From contig NZ_CP054932.1 of NCBI RefSeq assembly GCF_013364275.1, forward strand, positions 7,440,001 through 7,504,000: a stretch of DNA of 64,000 bases, in the 5' to 3' direction. Shown here piece by piece: positions 33,802 through 43,117 of the stretch (within the stretch, counting starts at the first letter, position 1; each line of letters opens with the position of its first letter). The stretch is from Actinomadura sp. NAK00032 (GTDB lineage: Bacteria > Actinomycetota > Actinomycetes > Streptosporangiales > Streptosporangiaceae). Below the pieces are notes generated by a model. That model was not told the origin of the DNA. It did no database searches and was given only the letters and a program-made list of their open reading frames with translations. A program made the translations under genes and the position numbers.

Positions 33802-35356
33802 GGTCCTTGAGTTCGAGGCGGCGGACCTTGCCGGACGCGGTCTTCGGGAGGTCGTCCACGAAGACGACCTCCCGGGGGACCTTGAAGTTCGCGAGCCGCT
33901 CCCGGCAGTGCGCGACCAGCTCGTCCGCCGTGGCGCTCCTCCCGGGGCGGAGCCGGACGTAGGCGCGGGCGACCTCGCCCATCCGCTGGTCGGGGACGCC
34001 GATGACGCCCGACTCGGCGACGGCGTCGTGGCGGGCAAGGGCGTCCTCGACCTCGGCCGGGTACACGTTGAACCCGCCGACGACGAACATCTCCTTGCTC
34101 CGCCCGGTGATGGCGAGGTTGCCGCGCTCGTCGACGCGCCCCCGGTCGCCGGTGTCGAGCCAGCCGTCGCGGATCGTCTCGGCCGTCGCCTCCGGGTCGC
34201 CGAGGTAGCCCTTCATGACGTTGTAGCCGCGGACGAGGATCTCGCCGTCGGTGCCCGCCGGAACCTGCTCGCCCTTCTCGTCGACGATCTTGACTTCGAC
34301 GTCGTCGATGGCCCGGCCGGAGGTCGTCGCGATGATCTCGTCATCGTCGTCCACCGAGCAGGCGGTCACGGTGCCGGACGACTCGGTCAGCCCGTACGCG
34401 GTCACGACCTGCGGGAACAGCTCCGCCTTGATGCGCCGCACCAGCGCGACGGGCACGTCCCCCGCGCCGGTCACGGCCAGCCGGAGCGAGGACAGGTCGC
34501 GCTCCTCGCGGCCGGGAGCGTCCAGCAGCGAGGTGTAGATGGTCGGCGGGCCGGGCAGCACGGTGATCTTCTCCTGCTCGATCAGCCGCAGCGTCTCCGG
34601 GACGTCGAAGGTGCGCTGGAGCACCATCGCGGCGCCCTTCATCACGCACGCCAGCACGCCCGCCTTGTAGCCGAACGTGTGGAACATCGGGTTGACGATG
34701 AGGTACCGGTCGCCGGCCTTCAGGCCGGTCCGGCTCGTCCAGCCGCCGTAGGTGCGGACGTTCTGCTCGTGGGTGACCACGACGCCCTTGGCCCGGCCGG
34801 TCGTCCCGGAGGTGAACAGGATGTCGGCGACGTCGTCCGGCCGGACGGCCGCCGTCCGCGCGTCGGCCTCCGCCGCGGGCACGGCCCCGGCGGTGAACTG
34901 GTCCCAGGCGGCGACGCCCGGCCGCGCGGGGCCGTTGAACGTGACGATGCGCCGGAGCGCGGGCAGCCCGGGGACGGCGCCCGACGCGTCCAGGCCGAGC
35001 ATGCCGGGGTAGTCGATGCCGAGGAACCCGTCCTCCACGAAGAGGATCTTGACCTCGGCCTTGGTGAGCGGCCACCGGGCCTCGTCGCCCTTGTACCGGG
35101 TGTTCAGCGGGACGAGCGTCGCGCCCGCGCCCATGGCGCCGAGCACGGTGACGATCCAGCGCAGCCCGTTCGGCGCCCAGATCGCGATGCGGTCGCCCGG
35201 CTCGATCCCCGCGCCGATGAACGCGGCCGTCGCCTCCCGCACCCGCTCGCGCAGCTCCGCGTAGGTCACCCGGACGTCGCCGTCCACGACCGCCTCGGCG
35301 TCCGGAGAGTCCTGCGCGGCCCGCTCCAGCAGACCCGGAATCGTCAGCTCGCTCAT
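33785..35356 (-). CDS. FadD3-like acyl-CoA synthetase
   Basis: 523 aa, ANL superfamily. The P-loop is ILFTSGTTGRAKGV, the A5 motif AYGLTESSGT, the A7 motif WLDTGDRG and the catalytic Lys lies in PKTASGKVRR near the end. Segments such as NPMFHTFGYKAGVLAC and LPGPPTIYTSLLD are close to mycobacterial FadD3, which activates HIP, the indane-propionate left after sterol ring A/B cleavage. It adenylates a carboxylate and loads it on CoA. ATG 35356 is the start. The position opposite a heteromeric acyl-CoA dehydrogenase supports a sterol or related alicyclic acid pathway. Confidence 0.8.
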   Translation of the reverse strand: MSELTIPGLLERAAQDSPDAEAVVDGDVRVTYAELRERVREATAAFIGAGIEPGDRIAIWAPNGLRWIVTVLGAMGAGATLVPLNTRYKGDEARWPLTKAEVKILFVEDGFLGIDYPGMLGLDASGAVPGLPALRRIVTFNGPARPGVAAWDQFTAGAVPAAEADARTAAVRPDDVADILFTSGTTGRAKGVVVTHEQNVRTYGGWTSRTGLKAGDRYLIVNPMFHTFGYKAGVLACVMKGAAMVLQRTFDVPETLRLIEQEKITVLPGPPTIYTSLLDAPGREERDLSSLRLAVTGAGDVPVALVRRIKAELFPQVVTAYGLTESSGTVTACSVDDDDEIIATTSGRAIDDVEVKIVDEKGEQVPAGTDGEILVRGYNVMKGYLGDPEATAETIRDGWLDTGDRGRVDERGNLAITGRSKEMFVVGGFNVYPAEVEDALARHDAVAESGVIGVPDQRMGEVARAYVRLRPGRSATADELVAHCRERLANFKVPREVVFVDDLPKTASGKVRRLELKDLKERR

Positions 35357-35405
35357 AACCCTCCATGATGGGCGCGGCCGGGGTGATCAGGCCAGGGCAT
35401 CCCGC

Positions 35406-36782
35406 TCACCGGTACCGGGCCAGCTCCTCGCGCAGCCAGTGGTAGGACGCCTTGGGCGTGCGGCGCCGGGTGGCGTAGTCGACGTGGACGAGGCCGAAGC
35501 GCTGGTCGAAGCCCTCCGCCCACTCGAAGTTGTCGAGCAGCGACCAGACGAAGTAGCCGCGGACGTCCACGCCGTCGCCGATGGCGCGGTGCAGTGACCG
35601 GAGGTGGCCGTCCAGGTAGTCGATCCGGTCCTGGTCGGCGCGGCCGGGCTCGTCGGGCGCGGAGCAGCCGTTCTCGGTGATCAGGATCGGCGGCAGCGCG
35701 TCCGCGTAGGTGGCGCGGAGGCCGGTCAGCAGCTCGTGCAGGCCGTCCGGGACGACCGGCCAGCCGAACGCCGTGACCGGGTACCCGTCGATGGGGACGT
35801 CCTCGAAGGGCAGGCCCACCCCTTCGAGATGGCGCTCGACCTCGCGCAGCACCGACGCGCCGCCGGCGGCCGGTGCGTGCCCGTGCGGCGCGGCGACCTT
35901 CGTCGGGCTGTAGTAGTTGACGCCGAGCAGGTCGAGCGGCGCGGCGATCGCGGCGAGGTCGCCGTCCCGGACGAACGGGAGGTCGGCCACGCCGTACGCG
36001 CTCAGGTCCGGGTAGCGGCCCAGCAGGAGGGGGTCGGTGAACAGGCGGTTCTGGAGGGCGTCGAACGCGGCGGCTGCGGCCCGGTCGGCGGGCGTGTCGC
36101 TCGCGGCCCACACCGGGCTGTAGTTGTTGGTGATCGCGACCTGGCCGGACGTCCGCTCGCGCAGCGCCGGGACGGCGAGGCCGTGGCCGAGGAGCAGGTG
36201 GTGGGCGGCGGGAAGGGCGTCCAGGAGGAGCGCTTCGCCGGGCGCGTGGGTTCCGACGCCGTAGCCCTCGGTCATGTGGACGAACGGCTCGTTCAGCGTG
36301 ATCCAGGCGCCGACGCGGTCGCCGAGCCGGTCGGCGACGAGGGCGGTGTACTCGGCGAACCGGTGCGCGGTGTCGCGGTTCATCCAGCCGCCGGCGTCCT
36401 GGAGCGCCTGCGGCAGGTCCCAGTGGTAGAGGGTGAGCGCGGACAGGATGCCACGTTCGGCGAGGGCGTCCACGAGCCGGTCGTAGAAGTCGAGGCCCTT
36501 GGGGTTCGCGGGGCCGCGCCCGTCCGGCTGGACGCGCGGCCACGCCACCGAGAACCGGTAGGCGTTCACGCCGAGGCCGGCCATCAGCGCGACGTCCTCG
36601 GGCCAGCGGTGGTAGTGGTCGCACGCGATCTCGCCGGTGTCGCCGTTCTTGATCCGGCCGGGCTGGGCGCAGAAGGAGTCCCAGATGCTGGGGCCGCGCC
36701 CGTCCTCCTTGACGGCGCCCTCGATCTGGTACGCCGCCGTGGCCGTGCCCCACAGGAAGCCCTCGGGAAAGCGGGGAAGCAC
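35406..36782 (-). CDS. Family 1 glycoside hydrolase (beta-glucosidase)
   Basis: 458 aa, cytoplasmic GH1 (alpha/beta)8 barrel. The N-terminus FPEGFLWGTATAAYQIEG, the acid/base in TLNEPF near residue 170 and the nucleophile in ITENGC near 360 are all present. It hydrolyses terminal beta-glucosides or related glycosides. GTG 36782 is chosen for GGAGAGGAGG upstream; ATG 36803 is in frame but lies in the control region. It is divergent from the TetR gene; AACATGA half-sites cover its promoter, so it is probably in the same regulon as the dipeptidase-MFS-sulfatase operon. Confidence 0.9.
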   Translation of the reverse strand: MLPRFPEGFLWGTATAAYQIEGAVKEDGRGPSIWDSFCAQPGRIKNGDTGEIACDHYHRWPEDVALMAGLGVNAYRFSVAWPRVQPDGRGPANPKGLDFYDRLVDALAERGILSALTLYHWDLPQALQDAGGWMNRDTAHRFAEYTALVADRLGDRVGAWITLNEPFVHMTEGYGVGTHAPGEALLLDALPAAHHLLLGHGLAVPALRERTSGQVAITNNYSPVWAASDTPADRAAAAAFDALQNRLFTDPLLLGRYPDLSAYGVADLPFVRDGDLAAIAAPLDLLGVNYYSPTKVAAPHGHAPAAGGASVLREVERHLEGVGLPFEDVPIDGYPVTAFGWPVVPDGLHELLTGLRATYADALPPILITENGCSAPDEPGRADQDRIDYLDGHLRSLHRAIGDGVDVRGYFVWSLLDNFEWAEGFDQRFGLVHVDYATRRRTPKASYHWLREELARYR

Positions 36783-36798
36783 GCGCGCCTCCTCTCCT

Positions 36799-36842
36799 AA
36801 CATGAGTGGACGTCACATTAAAACATGAACATGTGTCATGTT
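36799..36842. promoter_or_regulatory. TetR operator region with AACATGA repeats
   Basis: AACATGA occurs at 36799-36805 and 36822-36828, and its complement TCATGTT at 36836-36842. The last two form a 7-7-7 inverted repeat. The set sits between the divergent GH1 gene and the TetR gene, and the same heptamer recurs at 37496 before the dipeptidase operon, so it is the likely binding site of this repressor. Confidence 0.65.
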
Positions 36843-36873
36843 CGGTCGGAGCGACCGGGGATCGGGAGGGGCG

Positions 36874-37497
36874 ATGACGGACGGGGTGCGCCGCAGGCCC
36901 ACGCAGCGCCGCAGCGCGGAGCGGTTCGAGCGGCTGCTCGACGCCTGCGCGGAACTGCTCACCGAGGCCGGGCACGACGCGCTGACCACCAGGGACGTCG
37001 CCCGCCGGGCGGGCGTCCCGATCGGCACGCTGTACCAGTTCTTCGACGGCAAGTCGGGGCTGCTGTACGAGCTGGCCATGCGGAACCTGGCGATCCTGAT
37101 CGGGCGGGTCCACGAGCGGCTCACGTCCGAGCCGGTGCGGACGTGGGCGGACGCGGCCGTGCTCGTCTACGACGAGAGCCTCGCGCTACGCCGCACCGTG
37201 CCGGGCTTCTTCATCGCCGACTTCCGCGACACCGGCGCCATCGACCAGGGCCTCGTCCGCCGGATCGACACCGAGATGGCCGCGCGCATGTACGAGCTGG
37301 GCACGCAGAAGGCGGGCCTGCCGCCGCTGCCCGACCACGAGCGCGTCCTCCTGGTCGCCATCACGGCGTCGGACGGCCTGCTGCGGCTCGCCTACCAGTC
37401 GGCGGAGGACGGCGACCCGGCCGTGGTCGCGCTCGGCGCCCGGCTGCTGCGCGCCTACTTCACCGACCTCGCGACGGATCCCGTGCCAGATCCATAA
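36874..37497 (+). CDS. TetR-family repressor
   Basis: 207 aa. The N-terminal HTH is LLTEAGHDALTTRDVARRAGVPIGTLYQFFDGKSGLLYELA; the C-terminal ligand domain (DLATD-type end) is variable. ATG 36874 follows GGGAGGGGCG; ATG 36838 is in frame but lies in the operator. It is divergent from GH1 and directly upstream of the hydrolase-transporter-sulfatase operon. Half-sites in both regions suggest it controls both and itself, with a sulfated or glycosylated compound as inducer (inference). Confidence 0.88.
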   Translation: MTDGVRRRPTQRRSAERFERLLDACAELLTEAGHDALTTRDVARRAGVPIGTLYQFFDGKSGLLYELAMRNLAILIGRVHERLTSEPVRTWADAAVLVYDESLALRRTVPGFFIADFRDTGAIDQGLVRRIDTEMAARMYELGTQKAGLPPLPDHERVLLVAITASDGLLRLAYQSAEDGDPAVVALGARLLRAYFTDLATDPVPDP

Positions 37498-37537
37498 CAT
37501 GAGCCTTGTTCACTTTTTCCTCGATCGGTGATATCAC
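37496..37537 (+). promoter_or_regulatory. Operator/promoter of the sulfatase operon
   Basis: AACATGA (37496-37502) and TTGTT (37506-37510) form an imperfect inverted repeat overlapping the TetR stop codon. TTGTTC (37506-37511) can act as -35 with TGATAT (37529-37534) as -10 at 17-bp spacing. GTGATATCAC (37528-37537) is a perfect palindrome over that -10. The arrangement would let a TetR dimer block the promoter. Confidence 0.5.
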
Positions 37538-37579
37538 TCACCTCAGATCCGCGGTCCCCCACCCCGGTCGAGGTGCCCC

Positions 37580-39247
37580 ATGCCGTTCCGACGCTCCCTC
37601 CGACGTACCGCCTGCATCCCGCTCGTCCTCGCCCTGCTCGCGGCGCTGCTCGCGGCGCTGCTCACGGCCCTGCTCGCCACGCCGGCCTCCGGGCTCGCCG
37701 CCGCGCCGGCCGCCCAGCCCGCGTCACCGGCCGCCGCCGGCGGTGAGGTGCGCGGCTACATCGACGCCCACAGCCACCTGATGTCGTACGAGGCGTTCGG
37801 CGGGCAGCTGCTGTGCGGCAAGCCGTTCGACCCGGACGGCATCCAGGCGGCGCTGCGCGACTGCCCCGACCACGCCGCCAACGGCGCGTTCGCCTGGTTC
37901 GAGAACTTCACCAGGCACGGCACCCCGTTCGGCACCCACGACCCCACCGGCTGGCCGACGTTCAAGGACTGGCCCGCCTGGGACTCCCGCACCCACCAGC
38001 AGGTCTACTACGCGTGGCTGGAACGGTCCTGGCGCGCCGGGCAGCGCGTCCTGGTCAACCAGCTCGTCGCCAACCGGCAGCTCTGCGAGATCTACCCGCT
38101 GAAGCGCAGCGCGTGCGACGAGATGGCGATCATCCGGCTCGAAGCGCGGCGGATGCGCGAGATGCAGTCCTACATCGACGGGCTGAGCGGCGGCCCCGGC
38201 AAGGGCTGGTTCCGGATCGTGCGCGACGCCGCCGAGGCCCGCACGGTGATCGAGCAGGGCAAGCTCGCCGTCGTCCTCGGCATCGAGACGTCCGAGCCGT
38301 TCGGCTGCCGCGTGATCGGCGGCGTCCCGCAGTGCACGCGCGCCGACATCGACAAGGGCCTGGACGAGATGAAGGAACTCGGCGTGTCCTCGATGTTCCT
38401 GTGCCACAAGTTCGACAACGCCCTGTGCGGGGTGCGGTTCGACGGCGGCGCGACCGGCGCCGTCATCAACGCGGGCAACTTCCTCGGCACCGGACGGTTC
38501 TGGCAGGCCGAGACGTGCACCGGCGCCGCCCACGACAACACCATCGCCCCGGCCGGCGCCGTGAACGGCCAGGTCGCCGAACTCCTGCGGCTGCTCGGGC
38601 AGGCCGGGATCACGCTTCCGCTGTATCCGGACGCACCGCACTGCAACCTGCTCGGGCTGACCGACCTCGGCGCCTACATGGTGGAGGGCCTGATGAAGCG
38701 GCACATGCTCGTCGAGATCGACCACATGAGCGTGAAGGCCGCCGACCAGACCCTGCGCCTGCTGGAGGACGCCGGATACTCGGGCGTCGTCTCGTCCCAC
38801 AGCTGGACGGACGAGACCTACATGCGGCGCGTCTACCGCCTCGGCGGGATGATCACCGGCTACGGGAGCCCCGCCGACCGCTTCGCGGCCGAGTGGCGGC
38901 GCAACAAGAGCGCGAGCGACCCGCGCTTCACCTTCGGCTACGGGTACGGGCTGGACGCCAACGGCATGGGCCCGCTGCCGTCGCCGCGCGCGGACGCGAA
39001 GGAGAACCCGCTGCGCTACCCGTTCACCTCGCCGATCGACCCGGCGGTGAAGCTCGACCGGCTCCGCACCGGCCTGCGCACCTGGGACCTGAACACCGAC
39101 GGCGTCGCCAACTACGGGCTCGTCGCCGACTGGATCGCCGACATGCGGAGCTACGGCGGGCAGGCGCTCGTCGACGACATGGCCCGCGGCGCGCAGGCGT
39201 ACCTGGAGATGTGGCGCCGCGCCGAGACCTGGACGGGAGGCGCGTGA
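37580..39247 (+). CDS. Exported dipeptidase-like metal-dependent hydrolase
   Basis: 555 aa with a long Leu/Ala signal peptide (LALLAALLAALLTALLATP). The mature part starts GYIDAHSHLMSYEAFGG, whose His-x-His is the first metal motif of amidohydrolase/M19-type enzymes; GIETSEPFGC, LVEIDHMSVKA and SHSWTDE supply further metal ligands. It is longer than renal-dipeptidase-type proteins because of inserts between residues 80 and 200. Probable role: external cleavage of an amide or peptide bond so that the product can be imported. Its stop overlaps the transporter start as GTGA. Confidence 0.75.
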   Translation: MPFRRSLRRTACIPLVLALLAALLAALLTALLATPASGLAAAPAAQPASPAAAGGEVRGYIDAHSHLMSYEAFGGQLLCGKPFDPDGIQAALRDCPDHAANGAFAWFENFTRHGTPFGTHDPTGWPTFKDWPAWDSRTHQQVYYAWLERSWRAGQRVLVNQLVANRQLCEIYPLKRSACDEMAIIRLEARRMREMQSYIDGLSGGPGKGWFRIVRDAAEARTVIEQGKLAVVLGIETSEPFGCRVIGGVPQCTRADIDKGLDEMKELGVSSMFLCHKFDNALCGVRFDGGATGAVINAGNFLGTGRFWQAETCTGAAHDNTIAPAGAVNGQVAELLRLLGQAGITLPLYPDAPHCNLLGLTDLGAYMVEGLMKRHMLVEIDHMSVKAADQTLRLLEDAGYSGVVSSHSWTDETYMRRVYRLGGMITGYGSPADRFAAEWRRNKSASDPRFTFGYGYGLDANGMGPLPSPRADAKENPLRYPFTSPIDPAVKLDRLRTGLRTWDLNTDGVANYGLVADWIADMRSYGGQALVDDMARGAQAYLEMWRRAETWTGGA

Positions 39248-40485
39248 ACGAACTGACCGCCGCCCGCCGCCCCGGCGAGCGCGGCGCCGCGCAGGTCGGG
39301 CGCAGCTGGCTGCTCGGCTACGCCGCCGCGTGGTTCGGGTACTGGCTGGTGATCCTGCTGCCGCCGCAGTTCATGACGCCGCACCTCATCGGCCGCATCG
39401 CGGCGGACGACAAGGTGGACGTGCTGTCCTACCTGCTGATCCAGAACTCCGTGGTGGTGGTGCTGTGCGTGCCGCTCGCCGGGATGGCCTGCGACCGCAC
39501 CCGGACCCGCTTCGGCCGCCGCCGCGTCTGGGCGCTCGGCGGGTTCGCGGTCGCGGCCGTCCCGTACGCCTTGATCGGCGCGCAGACGAGCTGGCCGGTC
39601 GTGGCGGGCCTGATGGTCGTCGTGTCGATGGGCGCGGCGGCGGTGCTCGCCGCGCTCAGCGCCGTGATCGCCGACCGGGTGCCGCACCACCAGCGGGGCG
39701 CCGCGTCCGCCGCGATGGGCGTCCCGCAGGTCGTCGCGCTCGTCGTCGGGATGGTGCTGGTGACGATGGTCGTCACGTCCGTCCCCGGGATGTGGGCGCT
39801 GATCGCGGTGCTGGCGGCCGTGTCGGCGCTGCCGTTCTTCCTCGTCCGGACGCGGACGCGCCCCGCCTTGCAGGAGGCGGGACCGGCGCCGGGCGCGGGC
39901 GGGCGGGTCCCGTTCCCGCATCCGCGCCGGCACCCGGACTACTACTGGGCGCTGCTGTCACGCGTGCTGATCAACGCCGGGAACCTGGCCGGGACGACGT
40001 ACCTGCTGTACTTCCTCACCGACGTCCTGCACCGGCGCGACCCCGACGGGTCGCTGCTGGTCCTCACGCTGATCTACCTGGTGTGCTGCGCGGCGACCGG
40101 CTGGCTCGGCGGGAGGGCGTCGGACGCGCTCGGCCGCCGCCGCGACCTCATCGCCGTCGCGGGCGCGCTCCAGGCGGGCGCGGCGGCGCTGCTCGCGATC
40201 GCGCCGACCTGGCCGTCCGCCATGGCGGGCGCGGTGCTGCTCGGGGCGGGCTACGGCGCGTTCCTGTCGGTCGACCAGGCGCTCGTCACCGACGTGCTCC
40301 CCGACCAGCGCAGCCGCGCCCGCGACCTCGGTGTCGTCAACGCGGCGCAGAACGTCCCGCTGGCCTTCGGCGTCGCCTGGTTCGTGCTCACCTTCGTGGG
40401 CGGCTACCGCGTGCTGTACGCGGTGTCCGCCGTGATCATGCTGCTGGGCTCCGCCTCCGTTTACCGGATCAGGAGTGTCCGTTGA
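39244..40485 (+). CDS. MFS transporter, GPH-like sugar importer
   Basis: 413 aa with 11-12 membrane segments. The cytoplasmic loop DRTRTRFGRRRVWALGG after helix 2 is the signature of the glycoside-pentoside-hexuronide (GPH, MFS_2) group, and a second copy GRASDALGRRRDLIAV follows helix 8. GTG 39244 overlaps the hydrolase stop and follows GGGAGGCGC. It lies between an exported hydrolase and a cytoplasmic sulfatase, so I infer import of a sulfated saccharide or similar small compound in symport with cations. Confidence 0.85.
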   Translation: MNELTAARRPGERGAAQVGRSWLLGYAAAWFGYWLVILLPPQFMTPHLIGRIAADDKVDVLSYLLIQNSVVVVLCVPLAGMACDRTRTRFGRRRVWALGGFAVAAVPYALIGAQTSWPVVAGLMVVVSMGAAAVLAALSAVIADRVPHHQRGAASAAMGVPQVVALVVGMVLVTMVVTSVPGMWALIAVLAAVSALPFFLVRTRTRPALQEAGPAPGAGGRVPFPHPRRHPDYYWALLSRVLINAGNLAGTTYLLYFLTDVLHRRDPDGSLLVLTLIYLVCCAATGWLGGRASDALGRRRDLIAVAGALQAGAAALLAIAPTWPSAMAGAVLLGAGYGAFLSVDQALVTDVLPDQRSRARDLGVVNAAQNVPLAFGVAWFVLTFVGGYRVLYAVSAVIMLLGSASVYRIRSVR

Positions 40486-40495
40486 AAGGGGTTTC

Positions 40496-42265
40496 GTGAA
40501 AGCGGTCATGGTCATGTTCGACACCCTCAACCGGCGCTTCCTGCCGCCGTACGGGGCATCGGACGTGCATGCCCCGAACTTCGCGCGGCTCGCCGAGCGC
40601 ACCGCGACGTTCGACAACTGCTACGGCGGGAGCATGCCGTGCATGCCGGCGCGGCGGGAGATGCACACCGGCCGCCACAACTTCCTGCACCGGGGCTGGG
40701 GGCCGCTTGAGCCCTTCGACGACTCCGTCCCGGAGATGCTGAAGGAGAACGGCGTCTACACCCATCTCGCCACCGACCACCAGCACTACTGGCTGGACGG
40801 CGGCGCGACCTACCACCCGCGCTACAACACCTTCGAGTTCTTCCGGGGGCAGGAGGGCGACGAGTGGAAGGGGCATGTCGCCGATCCCGAGGTGCCCGAC
40901 TCCGTCCCGCATACGGCGAACCCGCTGCGCCGCCAAGACTGGGTGAACCGCCTCTACATGAAGGACGAGGCCGACCATCCGCAGACGGGCACGTTCGACG
41001 CGGGCGTGCACTTCATCAAGACCAACCATGCCGAGGACAACTGGTTCCTCCAGATCGAGACGTTCGACCCGCACGAGCCCTTCTTCTCTTACGACCACTA
41101 CAAGAAGCTCTACCCGGACGACTACGACGGCCCGCATTTCGACTGGCCCGACTACCGGCGCGTGACGGAGACGCCCGAGCAGGTCGAGCACCTGCGGAAC
41201 CAGTACCTGGCGCTGCTGTCGATGTGCGACCGGTCGCTCGGACGCGTCCTGGACCTGATGGACGAACTGTCCCTGTGGGACGACACCCTCCTGATCGTCT
41301 GCACCGACCACGGCCTGCTGCTCGGCGAGCACGACTGGTGGGGGAAGAACGCACCGCCGTTCTGGGACGAGACCATCCACACCCCGCTGTTCATCTGGGA
41401 CCCGCGCAGCCGGGTCGCCGGGGAACGGCGGTCTAGCCTCGTCCAGACCATCGACTTCGGGCCGACGCTGCTGGAGTTCTTCGGCGTCGACCGCACCGCC
41501 GACATGCTGGGCGTCCCGCTGCGGGAGACCGTCGCGCGCGACTCCCCCGTCCGGGAGGCGGGCCTGTTCGGCTGCTTCGGCGGCCACGTCAGCGTCACCG
41601 ACGGCCGCCACGTCTACATGCGCGCCTGCGCGGAACCGGGGAACCGGCCGCTCGCCGAGTACACGCTCATGCCCACCCACATGCGCGGCCGCATGCCGGT
41701 GGAGACGCTCCGCGACGCCACCCTGGAATCCCCCTTCTCCTTCACGAAGGGCGTGCCGCCGCTACGCCTCCCCGGCTTCTCCTACACCGACCCGCACGCG
41801 TTCGGCACGCTCCTCTACGACCTGGCCGCCGACCCCGAGCAACTGTCACCGCTCATCGACGACGACCTGGAGCTGCGCATGGCCGCCTTGATGGTCGACT
41901 TGATGCGTGCGAACGACGCGCCTCCGGAGCAGTACGAGCGGCTCGGCCTTCCGGCGGACGGCCCGGTGGCATCCGGGCACCTGCTCGTCCGGCGGCAGTG
42001 GGAGCAGGTCGTGGCGTCGGAGCGCCCGCCGCTGACCGCCGCCGAGTTCCCCGCGTCCCGCCTGTCGGTGACGACCCCGACCCGGCTCCTGGTCGCCGAA
42101 CCGGCCGCCGAGGCGGTGCTGCGCAAGCACCTGGGCGCCCTCATGGACAGCCCGCTGCTGCCCGAGGCGATGCCGTTCTCCCTGCTGGAGATCGCGGGCC
42201 TGGCGGTCGGCGTCATCGACCGCGAGACCCTGCACGCGATCGCCGCCGACCTGGCGGCCCTGTGA
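40496..42265 (+). CDS. Cytoplasmic Cys-type sulfatase
   Basis: 589 aa, type I sulfatase. The formylglycine motif is CMPARREMHTGR near residues 54-65 (C-x-P-x-R), VMFDTLNRRFLPPYG holds a first metal site and LIVCTDHGLLLGEHDWWGK the second. No signal peptide, so desulfation happens in the cytosol after import. The C-terminal 120 residues are an extra helical region beyond the usual sulfatase core. GTG 40496 follows GAAAGGGG; the alternative at 40475 lies in the previous gene. The stop overlaps the FGE start (GTGA), so the enzyme and its activator are coupled. Confidence 0.88.
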   Translation: MKAVMVMFDTLNRRFLPPYGASDVHAPNFARLAERTATFDNCYGGSMPCMPARREMHTGRHNFLHRGWGPLEPFDDSVPEMLKENGVYTHLATDHQHYWLDGGATYHPRYNTFEFFRGQEGDEWKGHVADPEVPDSVPHTANPLRRQDWVNRLYMKDEADHPQTGTFDAGVHFIKTNHAEDNWFLQIETFDPHEPFFSYDHYKKLYPDDYDGPHFDWPDYRRVTETPEQVEHLRNQYLALLSMCDRSLGRVLDLMDELSLWDDTLLIVCTDHGLLLGEHDWWGKNAPPFWDETIHTPLFIWDPRSRVAGERRSSLVQTIDFGPTLLEFFGVDRTADMLGVPLRETVARDSPVREAGLFGCFGGHVSVTDGRHVYMRACAEPGNRPLAEYTLMPTHMRGRMPVETLRDATLESPFSFTKGVPPLRLPGFSYTDPHAFGTLLYDLAADPEQLSPLIDDDLELRMAALMVDLMRANDAPPEQYERLGLPADGPVASGHLLVRRQWEQVVASERPPLTAAEFPASRLSVTTPTRLLVAEPAAEAVLRKHLGALMDSPLLPEAMPFSLLEIAGLAVGVIDRETLHAIAADLAAL

Positions 42266-43104
42266 CCGTGCCGGAGCCTGGGACCGCGCCCAAGCCTGGG
42301 ACCGCGCCGGAGCCTGCGCTGAAACGCCTCCCCGGCGGGACGTTCCTGATGGGCGGCGACGACCCGGACGCCAACCCCGGCGACGGCGAGGGCCCGGTCC
42401 GCGAGGTCGCCGTGGCCCCGTTCGCGATCTCCCCGTACACCGTCACCAACGACGAGTTCGCCGCGTTCGCCGACGCGACCGGCCACCGCACCGACGCCGA
42501 GCGGTTCGGCTGGTCGCACGTCTTCGCGGGGTTCCTGCCGGGCCGGCTGCGCCGCGTCTCCCCCAGGGCCGGCCGCGCCCCGTGGTGGTGCGCCGTGCGC
42601 GGCGCGGACTGGCGGCACCCCGAAGGGCCCGGCTCGACCCTCGACGGACGGGCGGACCATCCCGTCGTCCACGTCTCCTGGAACGACGCCGCCGCGTTCT
42701 GCCGCTGGGCAGGCGTCCGGCTGCCGGCGGAAACCGAATGGGAGTACGCGGCCCGCGGCGGCCTGACCGGGAAACGCTACCCGTGGGGCGACGACCTCAC
42801 CCCGGACGGCGAGCACATGTGCAACATCTGGCAGGGCCATTTCCCCACCCGCAACACCGCCGAGGACGGCTACAAGGGCACGGCCCCCGTCACCGCCTTC
42901 CCGCCCAACGGCTACGGCCTGCACAACATGGCCGGAAACGTCTGGGAATGGTGCGCCGACGCCTGGGGCGACGGCAGGGCACTGCGCGGCGGCTCCTACC
43001 TGTGCCACGCGTCCTACTGCAACCGCTACCGCATCGCCGCCCGCACCGCCAACTCCCCCGACAGCTCCTCGGGCAACACCGGCTTCCGCTACGCCGCCGA
43101 CTGA
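42262..43104 (+). CDS. Formylglycine-generating enzyme (sulfatase activator)
   Basis: 280 aa, FGE-sulfatase family. After a repeated PGTAPKPGTAPEP leader come LPGGTFLMGGDD, VHVSWNDAAAFCRWAG, LPAETEWEYAARGG, NMAGNVWEWCAD and the copper-binding pair in GGSYLCHASYCNRYR, the two Cys seven residues from the family end being diagnostic of aerobic FGE. It oxidises the sulfatase Cys to formylglycine. GTG 42262 is coupled to the sulfatase. FGE genes are often shared by several sulfatases; a dedicated copy in the operon makes it self-contained. Confidence 0.92.
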   Translation: MTVPEPGTAPKPGTAPEPALKRLPGGTFLMGGDDPDANPGDGEGPVREVAVAPFAISPYTVTNDEFAAFADATGHRTDAERFGWSHVFAGFLPGRLRRVSPRAGRAPWWCAVRGADWRHPEGPGSTLDGRADHPVVHVSWNDAAAFCRWAGVRLPAETEWEYAARGGLTGKRYPWGDDLTPDGEHMCNIWQGHFPTRNTAEDGYKGTAPVTAFPPNGYGLHNMAGNVWEWCADAWGDGRALRGGSYLCHASYCNRYRIAARTANSPDSSSGNTGFRYAAD

Positions 43105-43117
43105 GCCGACCAGGCCG

